From Rickettsiales bacterium (GTDB lineage Bacteria > Pseudomonadota > Alphaproteobacteria > Rickettsiales > Anaplasmataceae), in contig JAISAR010000021.1 in assembly GCA_031266615.1 (NCBI GenBank), positions 1 to 8,961 of the forward strand: a stretch of 8,961 nt of DNA, in the 5' to 3' direction. This document shows, piece after piece, positions 1-7,687 of this stretch. Both the position numbers and the translations under genes were made by a program. The first letter of the stretch is position 1, and each line of letters opens with the position of its first letter. Below the pieces are notes generated by a model that saw nothing but the letters and a program-made list of their open reading frames with translations, was not told the origin of the DNA and ran no database searches.

Positions 1-112
1 ATACAAGTTTTCTTGTCATTTTAACCTGCACAGATTGGGAAGTTAAACAAATAGCTTCAATACTATGATAAGGGAACTGGAGGAACTTGTCAAGTAGTTT
101 TTTTTGTTTCAT
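1..112 (-). CDS. N-terminal fragment of an unrecognised minus-strand gene, cut by the window edge
   Basis: On the minus strand an ATG at 112-110 opens a frame that stays open to base 1, giving 37 codons. The product begins MKQKKLLDKFLQF and continues with YHSIEAICLTSQSV, ending in KMTRKLV at the edge. The mixed but ordinary amino-acid composition and the lysine-rich start look like a real bacterial N-terminus. The same stretch is broken by stops in the plus-strand frames. The frame is also open upstream of the ATG for about 22 codons to a TAA near base 180, so the start could lie further upstream at a non-ATG codon; ATG-Lys-Gln-Lys-Lys is the more natural choice. No strong Shine-Dalgarno sequence is visible, only GG directly before the ATG. 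It is transcribed divergently from the transporter. Too little is visible to name a family, and no function is proposed. Confidence 0.5.
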   Translation of the reverse strand, partial: MKQKKLLDKFLQFPYHSIEAICLTSQSVQVKMTRKLV

Positions 113-290
113 CCAACTTGCTATCAAAACTGGTTTGTTAGTATGGTTATGCAAAAAGTCTATTTTGTAATTGTAACTTTATGATGATTTTAATACTTAA
201 TATAAATATTCCAAAAGTTATATAAGAATTAATTAATATATCTCAGATATAATGTTGTACAAAAGTATGCATATTCAATAAAATATTCAC
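113..290. other. Divergent intergenic region
   Basis: This very AT-rich spacer of 178 bp separates the minus-strand fragment from the plus-strand transporter gene, so it should hold promoters for both. I see no tRNA, no strong hairpin followed by a T-run, and no plus-strand frame of any length. The one notable motif is the TATAAT hexamer listed separately. For the minus-strand gene no convincing pair of -35 and -10 boxes could be chosen. Confidence 0.6.
248..253 (+). promoter_or_regulatory. Candidate -10 box of the transporter gene
   Basis: A perfect TATAAT lies 37 bp before the transporter ATG, within gatataatg. Transcription from it would start near 260 and give a leader of about 30 nt. 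No recognisable TTGACA-like box lies 16-18 bp upstream; the bases there are agaatt-like. In DNA this rich in A and T, hexamers of this kind occur by chance, so this is only a candidate. A weaker alternative is TTGTAA at 165-170 with TTTAAT at 189-194 (18 bp spacing). Confidence 0.3.
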
Positions 291-3200
291 ATGAAAAGCT
301 TGCTTATAGAGAGGAATAGGACAGTAATATTGTTGCTTATAGTGATTTTTATTTTTGGTTTATACGCCTATATAAAAATGCCAAGGGAAAGCAACCCAGA
401 TATACAAATTCCTGTAATCAGCGTAGTTGTTGGACTTCCTGGAGTTTCTGTTGAAGATAGTGAGAAGTTATTAGCCATTCCGATAGAAAATGAACTGAGG
501 TCCATAGAAGGAGTTAAGGAGCTACATGCCCTAGTAACTAATGATGGTGCCCATGTAATACTTACATTTGGCACAGAGTACAGTAACAAGGAAGTGCTCG
601 ATAACGTCCGCTCAAAGCTTTCAAACATAAAATCGAAGTTACCTGCTGAAGCAGAGTCTCCGATAATCAGCGAAATAAACTTAAGCTTATTTCCTATATT
701 AAATGTTGGATTGGTTGGTCATCTACCAGAAAGGGCTTTGACTGATATAGCACGTAAGTTAAAAAAAGGAATAGAATCTCTGCCCAATGTTCTCAAGGTT
801 GAAGTGGCAGGCGTGCGTAAGGAAACGATAGAAGTGATAATTGAGCCTACAATACTAACAAAATACAACATTCAATCAGATGAAATATTTCATGCTATAT
901 CGAGCAATAATAGATTAGTAGGAGCCGGATCGCTTGATAACGACACAGGCAAACACTCAATTAAAGTGTCAGGATTATTAAAAGATATAGAAGATATTAT
1001 GAACATTCCTGTTAGGTCTCAAGGCGATGCAGTTTTAAGAATAAAGGATATAGCGAAAGTATACCCTAGGTTTGAGGATCACGGAGGATTTGCTCGCATT
1101 AATGGGCTATCTAGTGTTGTGTTAGAAATTTCAAAACGTAATGGAAAGAACATAATAGATACAGTAAATCAAGTAAAATACCTAATAGATAAGGCAAAAG
1201 ACCAATTACCTGAAAATCTAAAAGTGGTGTATTTAAACGACCAGTCAAAAAATGTCCGTAATGTGCTTGATGACCTAGAGAACGGCATAATATTTGCTGT
1301 GTTGTTAATATTAATCATAATGATATTCTCTATGGGTACAAGGACGGCCATTCTTGTAGCACTTTCGATACCTGGCTCCTTTCTTGTTGGAATAATAGCC
1401 CTTTACTTCATGGGTACAACCTTAAATATTGTTGTACTCTTCAGTTTAATTATGGCAGTTGGCATGTTGGTTGATGACGCAATCGTAGTTAGTGAATATG
1501 CTGATAGGAAGATGATTTGTGGAATGGGCAAGGTAGAAGCCTTTCACACTTTAGTTCGTGATATGTTTTCTCCAGTTTTATCATCAACATTGACTAAATT
1601 GGCAGTGTTTTTCCCTCTGTTATTCTGGCCTGATATGATTGGTAAGTTTATGCAGTATATACCAATCACAATAATTTTAACTTTGACCGGTTCGCTCATC
1701 ATGGCTTTGGTTTTCATACCAACACTTGGTGCAATGTTTGGTAAGCCTTCGGTAATTTCGAAAGAAGAAATTGAAAAAATGAACGCAATAGAAAGTGGTG
1801 AGATAAAGAATACTGGACCTATGATAAGAGCTTACGCACGTACACTGGAGAAAGTTTTAGATCATCCTAAAAAGTTTGTGTGTGCTACTATATTAGTTTT
1901 GTTCTCGTTTAGTATATTATATTTCACCTTTGGTCCTGGAGTAAAGTTTTTCCCAAAAGTGGATTCAGATAATGTTCTAATTAGTGTTAAAGCAAAGGAA
2001 AGTTTATCAGCCAAGGAACGAGATCTGATACTAAAAGAAGTGGAAGAGCGCATCTCAGACATCAAAAAAGAAATTCATGCTTCTTATGCTAAATCAGGAA
2101 CATTCTCAGATAACGTTATTGCCAAAATCCAACTAGAACTTGTGGATTGGCGCTTTAGGCGCAAATCTAGGCACATATTAAATGATATAAGAAGTAGCGT
2201 GCAGGATATGAAAGGAGTAATAATTGATATTCAAGAAAAAAATTCAGGACCGTCAGCCGACAAGCCAATAAAAATTAACCTAAGTGGAAAAGCAGCCAGC
2301 TTAGATCCGGCAGTAGAAAAAATTCTAAAAATTATGGATCAACCTTCATCAGGGTTTATAAATATCCAAGATAGCAGATCAACACCTGAAATAGAGTGGA
2401 ATATGAATATTGATAAAAGTAAGGCTGCAAGCTCTGGGGTAAGTGTTGCAACCATTGGCGATTTTATAAAAATGGTCACAAGTGGAGTATTAATCGGAAA
2501 ATACAGATCAAATAATCTGGACCAAGAAATAGATATTGTACTCCGTTTTCCCGAACGAGATCGTAACATGAAGACTATAGAGAACCTTTTTATTAATACA
2601 GTTAATGGTCCGTATCCTATGAGCAATATAGTAAAATACGCTCCCGAAAAAAAGATAAGCAAACTAAGTAGGATTAACGGATCACGCACAGTAACAATCT
2701 CTGCTGATGTTGATCCTGGATATCTGGTTGACGAAAGAGTTAAATTCATTCAAAACTCGATTGTTCAGGATTGGGATAAAGGAGTAAAAATTGATTTTAA
2801 AGGTGATAAAGAAGATCAAGAAGAATCAGTAGTATTTTTGTTAAAGGCTTTTATATTGGCAATCACATTAATGATCTTGGTATTAGTGACACAATTCAAT
2901 AGTGTATACCACACATTCATTGTAATGACGGCAGTATTTTTATCTACCACATGTGTATTTTTTGTTTTCTTTCTTGTCCATAAAGTTTTTGTAGTTGTTA
3001 TGTGCGGGGTAGGAATAATTGCTTTAGCAGGAATTATAGTAAATAATAATATATTACTACTTGACGCTTTTCATCACCAAGTTGAAGTATATAAAGATGA
3101 CGTTAAGCGATGTGTAATAAATGCTTCGATTTCTCGCATTAGGCCAATATTGCTTACTGTTGCAACCACAGTCCTTGGCTTAATACCGATGATTACTAAG

Positions 3201-3365
3201 CTAAACATCAATTTTTTCACGTTACAAATCACATATAACGCTCCATCAAGCCAGTGGTGGGTTGACATTTCAATCACCATAGCATGTGGAATGTTAGCTG
3301 CGACGGTTCTAACCTTATTTTTTACTCCTGCATTGCTTATGATGCAAAGACATGAAAAAACTTGA
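291..3365 (+). CDS. RND-superfamily efflux transporter, inner-membrane permease subunit
   Basis: This 1024-residue protein has the duplicated architecture of RND permeases (AcrB family, usually 1000-1050 residues). TM1 is near residues 10-28, followed by a large periplasmic porter loop. TM2-TM6 lie near 333-482, TM7 near 529-547, a second periplasmic loop follows, and TM8-TM12 lie near 850-1015. The early segment PRESNPDIQIP is the typical P-E-x-x-P-D-I motif after TM1. TM4 carries the paired acidic residues of proton relay, Asp395-Asp396 in GMLVDDAIVV. TM10 reads VNNNILLLDAF (V917-N920), so Asn stands where AcrB has Lys940. The RIRPILLT segment before TM11 (R949-P952) is kept. Family knowledge: such pumps use proton-motive force to export drugs, lipids or other amphiphiles, normally with a periplasmic adaptor and a TolC-like channel. 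Neither partner is encoded in the window, so the substrate is unknown. The ATG is chosen because it directly precedes the expected short cytoplasmic N-terminus, though no Shine-Dalgarno sequence is evident. The gene is intact and ends in TGA. Confidence 0.93.
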   Translation: MKSLLIERNRTVILLLIVIFIFGLYAYIKMPRESNPDIQIPVISVVVGLPGVSVEDSEKLLAIPIENELRSIEGVKELHALVTNDGAHVILTFGTEYSNKEVLDNVRSKLSNIKSKLPAEAESPIISEINLSLFPILNVGLVGHLPERALTDIARKLKKGIESLPNVLKVEVAGVRKETIEVIIEPTILTKYNIQSDEIFHAISSNNRLVGAGSLDNDTGKHSIKVSGLLKDIEDIMNIPVRSQGDAVLRIKDIAKVYPRFEDHGGFARINGLSSVVLEISKRNGKNIIDTVNQVKYLIDKAKDQLPENLKVVYLNDQSKNVRNVLDDLENGIIFAVLLILIIMIFSMGTRTAILVALSIPGSFLVGIIALYFMGTTLNIVVLFSLIMAVGMLVDDAIVVSEYADRKMICGMGKVEAFHTLVRDMFSPVLSSTLTKLAVFFPLLFWPDMIGKFMQYIPITIILTLTGSLIMALVFIPTLGAMFGKPSVISKEEIEKMNAIESGEIKNTGPMIRAYARTLEKVLDHPKKFVCATILVLFSFSILYFTFGPGVKFFPKVDSDNVLISVKAKESLSAKERDLILKEVEERISDIKKEIHASYAKSGTFSDNVIAKIQLELVDWRFRRKSRHILNDIRSSVQDMKGVIIDIQEKNSGPSADKPIKINLSGKAASLDPAVEKILKIMDQPSSGFINIQDSRSTPEIEWNMNIDKSKAASSGVSVATIGDFIKMVTSGVLIGKYRSNNLDQEIDIVLRFPERDRNMKTIENLFINTVNGPYPMSNIVKYAPEKKISKLSRINGSRTVTISADVDPGYLVDERVKFIQNSIVQDWDKGVKIDFKGDKEDQEESVVFLLKAFILAITLMILVLVTQFNSVYHTFIVMTAVFLSTTCVFFVFFLVHKVFVVVMCGVGIIALAGIIVNNNILLLDAFHHQVEVYKDDVKRCVINASISRIRPILLTVATTVLGLIPMITKLNINFFTLQITYNAPSSQWWVDISITIACGMLAATVLTLFFTPALLMMQRHEKT

Positions 3366-3389
3366 CTTAAATTAGTAATTATTTAATAT
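3362..3389 (+). promoter_or_regulatory. Candidate sigma70-type promoter of the nusA operon
   Basis: TTGACT at 3362-3367 matches the -35 consensus at five of six positions. TAATAT at 3384-3389 matches the -10 consensus at four of six, with 16 bp between them. The -35 box overlaps the TGA stop of the transporter gene. Transcription would start near 3396 and give a leader of about 57 nt to the preferred nusA ATG. A second hexamer, a perfect TATAAT at 3419-3424, lies further down but has no good -35 partner. Inference from motif matching only. Confidence 0.35.
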
Positions 3390-3439
3390 TAAAAATAGTG
3401 TTCTTTGCCCGTTGAAGCTATAATTATAACTAATTGTAT

Positions 3440-3443
3440 AGGA
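3440..3443 (+). promoter_or_regulatory. Shine-Dalgarno sequence that decides the nusA start
   Basis: AGGA ends 9 nt before the ATG at 3453. The alternative TTG at 3405 has no purine-rich sequence at a suitable distance; its upstream bases are A/T-rich (aaaaatagtgttct). This supports a 520-residue NusA over a 536-residue one. Confidence 0.5.
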
Positions 3444-3452
3444 TTTATTTGT

Positions 3453-5015
3453 ATGATTGCTAACCGAAAAAGCAGTGCTAAACAGAAAAGTGACAAAAAT
3501 AACTTAGTTGGAAGCATTGACATAATAAAAACAGCAGGAGAGCTTTCACTTCAAAAAGGTCTAGATTTTGAAGTGGTAATGAGGGCATTAGAAAGTGCCA
3601 TAGAAGCAGTGGCTCATCAAAAATATGGTAGTAAAAGTAAGATTACAGTCAACATAGATAGAAACACAGGCAAAGTTACTGCATATAGAGAATTAAGGGT
3701 TATTAGTGATGAACCAAATGAAGAAGAGAATGCTGGATGTGAATCAATTACTCTTACACAAGCTAAGTTAATAAGAGAAGATGCAAAAATTGGAGATACT
3801 GTTAATGAATTGCTTTCTCTCAGCACTGATCTTGCTTCAGCAAGAATTGCCCAGCAAAGAATTGCTCAGGTGATAAAATATGAAGAATCGAAAAAGCAAT
3901 ATGAGGAATTTAAGGATAAAGTAGGAGAAATAAGATATGGTATTGTTAAGCAAGTGGAGTATTCAGACCTGATCATAGACATAAATAGTGCTAGGGCATA
4001 CCTTCCATTGCGAAATTTAATCGGTGGTGAATCATTTCGCGAAGGCGATAAGATTAAAGCTTACATACAAACTGTTAAGCGTTCTGATGATGGACGTCAA
4101 ATTATTCTTTCTAGGGCCCATGGAGGCTTTTTGGAGGCATTATTAAATCAAGAGATACCGGAAATTGCTGACGGGTTAGTAACAGTTAAAGGTATAGCTA
4201 GAGATGCTGGTTCAAGGTCTAAAGTTGCTGTTTTCTCTCCTGATAAAAACATTGATCCAGTAGGTGCTTGTGTTGGAGTTAAGGGAGATAGGATAAAAAC
4301 CATCATACATGAATTAAATGGAGAAAAAATTGATGTCATACATTACTCTTCAGACCTGGGCCAATTTGTTATCAAAGCAATTACTCCTGCAGAAGTGTCG
4401 AAGGTTATTATCGATGAAAATGAAAATTGTGTAGAATTAATAGTTGCTGAAGATCAATTAAGCTTAGCTATAGGAAAAAAAGGTCAAAATGTAAGATTAG
4501 CCTCAGAGCTTGTTGGATGGAAAATTGAGATACTAAGCACTCAGCAAGAATCAGAAAGGCGGAGTAGAGAACTCAGTCAGTGTTCAGCTTTATTTGCTGA
4601 AGCTCTAAATTTAGAGGAGATTATGGGGCAGTTGTTAGTCACGGAGGGTTTTTCAAGCGTAGAGGATATATCCAATGCTTCAATTAAAGAACTTGCTTCG
4701 ATAGAAGGCTTTAACGAAGATATTGCAAGTGAATTGCACAGCAGAGCAAATAAATATCTAAAAGCAGAAAATGACAAAAAAATAGAAGAGTTAAGAAGTT
4801 TAGGTATGGAAGATGATGTAATCAATTTACCTTTATCAATAGACGATAAAATTGCTCTTAGTAAACATGGTATTAAAACTCTAGGAGATGTGGCAGATTT
4901 GTCAAGCTATGAGTTTTATGGTATACTCTCCTCTTCAGCAAGTGGTAAAGAAGATTTAAAAGACACAATAGACTCAATAATCATGGAAGCTCGTAAGAAG
5001 CTTGGTGTAATATAG
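3453..5015 (+). CDS. nusA: Transcription termination/antitermination factor NusA
   Basis: NusA binds RNA polymerase and nascent RNA and acts in pausing, intrinsic and Rho-dependent termination, and antitermination. The 520-residue product shows the family order: an N-terminal RNA-polymerase-binding domain (about residues 15-140), an S1 domain (about 155-225, starting near VGEIRYGIVKQV), KH1 with GVKGDRI (G275-I281), and KH2 with AIGKKGQNVRLA (I340 onward). The C-terminal part has two repeated acidic helical domains (about 380-440 and 455-515), as in proteobacterial NusA with two AR repeats. The frame is also open further upstream to a TTG at 3405. The ATG at 3453 is preferred because AGGA at 3440-3443 lies 9 nt before it, and because the extra 16 residues (hydrophobic, with two cysteines) do not resemble a NusA start. 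It heads a tight cluster with infB, 8 nt downstream. rimP, often found directly upstream, is absent. Confidence 0.96.
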   Translation: MIANRKSSAKQKSDKNNLVGSIDIIKTAGELSLQKGLDFEVVMRALESAIEAVAHQKYGSKSKITVNIDRNTGKVTAYRELRVISDEPNEEENAGCESITLTQAKLIREDAKIGDTVNELLSLSTDLASARIAQQRIAQVIKYEESKKQYEEFKDKVGEIRYGIVKQVEYSDLIIDINSARAYLPLRNLIGGESFREGDKIKAYIQTVKRSDDGRQIILSRAHGGFLEALLNQEIPEIADGLVTVKGIARDAGSRSKVAVFSPDKNIDPVGACVGVKGDRIKTIIHELNGEKIDVIHYSSDLGQFVIKAITPAEVSKVIIDENENCVELIVAEDQLSLAIGKKGQNVRLASELVGWKIEILSTQQESERRSRELSQCSALFAEALNLEEIMGQLLVTEGFSSVEDISNASIKELASIEGFNEDIASELHSRANKYLKAENDKKIEELRSLGMEDDVINLPLSIDDKIALSKHGIKTLGDVADLSSYEFYGILSSSASGKEDLKDTIDSIIMEARKKLGVI

Positions 5016-5023
5016 CAAAATGT

Positions 5024-7339
5024 ATGAATAACGAAGATATCAGTAGTAAGAAACTAACGCTTCAAGGTTTTAACAAACTTAAGTTGGGTCTTGATTTGAA
5101 CTCTTCAGCGAGTCCAAGTACGGGAGCTACAATAGTAAAAAAAAGAAGAAGAAAACCTCATGAGCAAGAAGAACAAGATGGAAGTAAACTAGGTTCCTTG
5201 ACAGAAAAAGAGCAAATCTTTCGTATTAATGCTGTACAGAATGCCGCTTTGTTAAAAGAAAAGAATCTAAAAGAAGAAAAAGAAGCAGTAAAAGAAGATA
5301 ATGATGAAAAGGTTGATGATAAAGATGATGCTTCGGATGTCTCGTTTAAAGAAATCGAAGAAAAAGCTTCAAGTGATGTTAGCTCAGCTAAGCCAACGGA
5401 AGGTGGAATTGACGATGAAAATGATGATAAAAAACCTTTAAAGGCTAACAAAGATATATATTCTAAGCACTCCAAGCTGATAATCGCGCAATCAATAGAT
5501 GACAAAGTTGAACAATCTCCTGCGTTTAAGCAAAGATTTGGTATAAGAAATAGAAAATCAAAATTCACCAAAGGTAAAAACATATCAAGAGAAGTTATTA
5601 TACCAGATGAAATTACAATCAGAGAATTATCCGTTCGTATGGCAGAGGACAGCAAAGATGTATTAAGAATGTTGAAAGAAGAAGTTGGTGAGAGTTACAG
5701 AGTGGATGATTTGGTGGATCCGGATATAGCATGTGAAATAGTGGAAAAATTTAATCATACAGCTAAACGAGTGAGCGATGCTAACAAGGAAAAGGATTTA
5801 CTTTTCATAGAGGACAGGAAAAGCTTGCCTAAAAAACCTAAGCCGCCAGTTGTCACTTTTATGGGACATGTTGATCATGGTAAAACCTCATTGCTCGATG
5901 CGTTTCGTGAATCTAATGTTGCAGAAAGAGAGTCAGGTGGAATAACTCAACATATAGGTGCTTATCAGGTAGTTACAAAAGATAAGCAAAGAATTACTTT
6001 CATTGACACACCAGGGCATGAGGCATTTACTGCAATGCGTGCATGTGGCGCCAACATCACTAATATAGTTGTAATAGTGATTGCGGCCGATGATGGAATG
6101 ATGAAACAAACGATTGAAGCAATAAATCATGCAAAGGCAGCAAATGTTTCTATTATAGTTGCTATTAATAAAATCGATAAATCGCAGTCTAATGATGTAG
6201 AAAGGGTAATTAGTAGTTTACCTCAATATGACCTCATTCCTGAAGAACTTGGTGGTGATGTTATGGTTGTGCCAGTATCAGCAAAAAAGAAAATCAACCT
6301 AGACAAACTAGAAGAGGCGATTTTGTTAATTGCTGATTTAATGAAGCTTGAAGCGATAGAGGATTGTCGAGCATTTGGGTGGGTGATAGAATCTAAAATA
6401 GATAAAGCCAAGGGAATATCAGCTACGTTGATAGTTGAGGAAGGAACGCTGAAGGTTGGTGATATGTTGGTGGTGGGTACGACATATGGAAAAGTACGTA
6501 GTATGGTTAATCATCTTGGTCAAAGGGAAAAGATGGCTCCACCTTCTACTCCAATTGAGATCACTGGTCTAAACGGTGTGCCAGATGCTGGAGATAAATT
6601 TGTTGTTGTAAATTCTGAAAAGCAGGCACGTGAAATCGTTGAATACAGATTAGAGCTGATCAAGAGAAAAGAGGAGGATTCAAGCAATAGTGATTTAGAC
6701 ATGTTCAGTTGTAATGACAGTGAAACAGAAGAGTTATCTGTAGTTTTGAAGTGTGATGTAACTGGTTCTGTTGAAGCAATATCAAGTTCAATTGATAAAC
6801 TTGGTAAAGATCAAGTGAAATTAAATATCCTACACAAGGCGGTGGGGGGAATAACAGACTCAGATGTGCTGCTTGCAGAAGCGTCAAGGGCAGTAATTTT
6901 GGCGTTCAATGTCAAAGTGGATTCAAAAACAAGGGATTTGGCAAAACAAAAAGGAGTAGAAATACGTACTTATAACGTAATATACGAACTTATTGACAGC
7001 ATGAAAATGTGCTTAACTAAAATGTTAAAGCCTGTAACACGAGAAGTACGTATTGGCTCTGCATCTGCGAGACAGATATTTAATGTATCTAAAGCTGGTA
7101 ATATTATTGGATGTTATGTAAGTGATGGAGTCGTAAAAAAAGATTCTTTAATTAAGGTAATGCGCAACAGTAAATTAATATATGAAGGAAAATTGAAAGC
7201 TTTGCGTAGATTTAAGGATGATGTTAAGGAGGTAGGTACAAACTTTGAATGTGGAATGTCTCTAGATGGTGATGTCGATATTAAGGTTGGAGATATTCTG
7301 GAAGTTTATCAATTGGTACAGGAAGAAAGGGTATTGTAG
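5024..7339 (+). CDS. infB: Translation initiation factor IF-2
   Basis: IF-2 is the GTPase that brings fMet-tRNA to the 30S subunit and promotes 50S joining. The 771-residue protein has a charged, low-complexity N-terminal region rich in Lys, Glu and Asp (about 45-155), then an IF2_N-type domain (about 190-235, starting IIPDEITIRELSVRM). The GTPase domain follows with all motifs intact: G1 GHVDHGKT (281-288), G2 around GGITQHIGAY, G3 DTPGHEAF (328-335), G4 NKID (382-385) and G5 SAK near 423. After domain II come the C1 domain (about 570-665, ELSVVLKCDVTGSVEAI onward) and the tRNA-binding C2 domain (about 670-771, REVRIGSASARQIF, with ECGM near the end). It is shorter than E. coli IF-2 (890 residues), mainly in the variable N-terminus. 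The ATG at 5024 lies 8 nt after the nusA stop. A nearer ATG at 5020 is out of frame and stops after three codons. The Shine-Dalgarno sequence is weak, so translational coupling to nusA is likely. ylxR, often between nusA and infB, is missing. Confidence 0.97.
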   Translation: MNNEDISSKKLTLQGFNKLKLGLDLNSSASPSTGATIVKKRRRKPHEQEEQDGSKLGSLTEKEQIFRINAVQNAALLKEKNLKEEKEAVKEDNDEKVDDKDDASDVSFKEIEEKASSDVSSAKPTEGGIDDENDDKKPLKANKDIYSKHSKLIIAQSIDDKVEQSPAFKQRFGIRNRKSKFTKGKNISREVIIPDEITIRELSVRMAEDSKDVLRMLKEEVGESYRVDDLVDPDIACEIVEKFNHTAKRVSDANKEKDLLFIEDRKSLPKKPKPPVVTFMGHVDHGKTSLLDAFRESNVAERESGGITQHIGAYQVVTKDKQRITFIDTPGHEAFTAMRACGANITNIVVIVIAADDGMMKQTIEAINHAKAANVSIIVAINKIDKSQSNDVERVISSLPQYDLIPEELGGDVMVVPVSAKKKINLDKLEEAILLIADLMKLEAIEDCRAFGWVIESKIDKAKGISATLIVEEGTLKVGDMLVVGTTYGKVRSMVNHLGQREKMAPPSTPIEITGLNGVPDAGDKFVVVNSEKQAREIVEYRLELIKRKEEDSSNSDLDMFSCNDSETEELSVVLKCDVTGSVEAISSSIDKLGKDQVKLNILHKAVGGITDSDVLLAEASRAVILAFNVKVDSKTRDLAKQKGVEIRTYNVIYELIDSMKMCLTKMLKPVTREVRIGSASARQIFNVSKAGNIIGCYVSDGVVKKDSLIKVMRNSKLIYEGKLKALRRFKDDVKEVGTNFECGMSLDGDVDIKVGDILEVYQLVQEERVL

Positions 7340-7340
7340 T

Positions 7341-7685
7341 ATGAAAAAAGAAATCAGGAGCCTAAAAATAGCATCTGTACTGCATAGAGCAATATCCAGA
7401 GTCTTAATGGAAGGTAAGGCATTCAATAAAAATGTAGTGATATCTGAAGTAAAGTTAAGTAAAGACTTAAAAAAAGCAGATGTATATGTAGTGCTATCTT
7501 CATTAAGCGAAAAAGATTGTGATATTAGCACTATTATTGATGAAATCAACCAATCTGCATGGTTGATACGCAAATCCATATTGTGTTATGTTGATTTGCG
7601 GGTTGTACCTAAGTTAGTTTTCAAAACTGATTTAGCATTCGATAATTTTGTTAATGTAAGCAAAATACTAAGTAATCACACTTAA
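7341..7685 (+). CDS. rbfA: Ribosome-binding factor A (30S maturation factor)
   Basis: RbfA binds the immature 30S subunit near the 5' end of 16S rRNA and helps late processing; it is also needed for growth in the cold in E. coli. The 114-residue protein matches the family's usual 110-130 residues. It shows the expected single KH-like fold: an N-terminal helix with R-x-x-x-x-A-x-x-L-H-R-A-I (residues 6-18), a strand pair with VVISEVKLSKDLKKADVYV, a helix INQSAWLIRKSI, and the conserved closing segment LRVVPKLVFKTD. The frame is open further upstream to 7266, but those 25 codons overlap the end of infB and are out of family. The ATG at 7341 lies one base after the infB stop, with AAGG at 7327-7330 as a Shine-Dalgarno sequence about 10 nt upstream. 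ubiA follows after 2 nt. truB, often downstream of rbfA, is not here. Confidence 0.93.
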   Translation: MKKEIRSLKIASVLHRAISRVLMEGKAFNKNVVISEVKLSKDLKKADVYVVLSSLSEKDCDISTIIDEINQSAWLIRKSILCYVDLRVVPKLVFKTDLAFDNFVNVSKILSNHT

Positions 7686-7687
7686 TA

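Noticed and set aside
2339..2749. 136-codon minus-strand frame within the transporter gene
   Set aside because: It lies antisense to a well-supported RND gene, and its protein shows no recognisable domain.
3418..3441. Hairpin CTATA/TATAG before nusA as a riboswitch or attenuator
   Set aside because: The stem is only 5 bp and purely A/T-rich apart from one pair; it is expected by chance here, and no conserved aptamer pattern is visible.
5158..5655. 165-codon minus-strand frame within infB
   Set aside because: It is serine- and leucine-rich because it mirrors the Lys/Glu-rich N-terminal part of IF-2; the plus-strand frame is a clear infB.
7266..7340. Extended rbfA start at 7266 (25 extra codons)
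   Set aside because: It overlaps the end of infB, the extra residues do not fit the RbfA family, and a good ATG with AAGG upstream sits at 7341.
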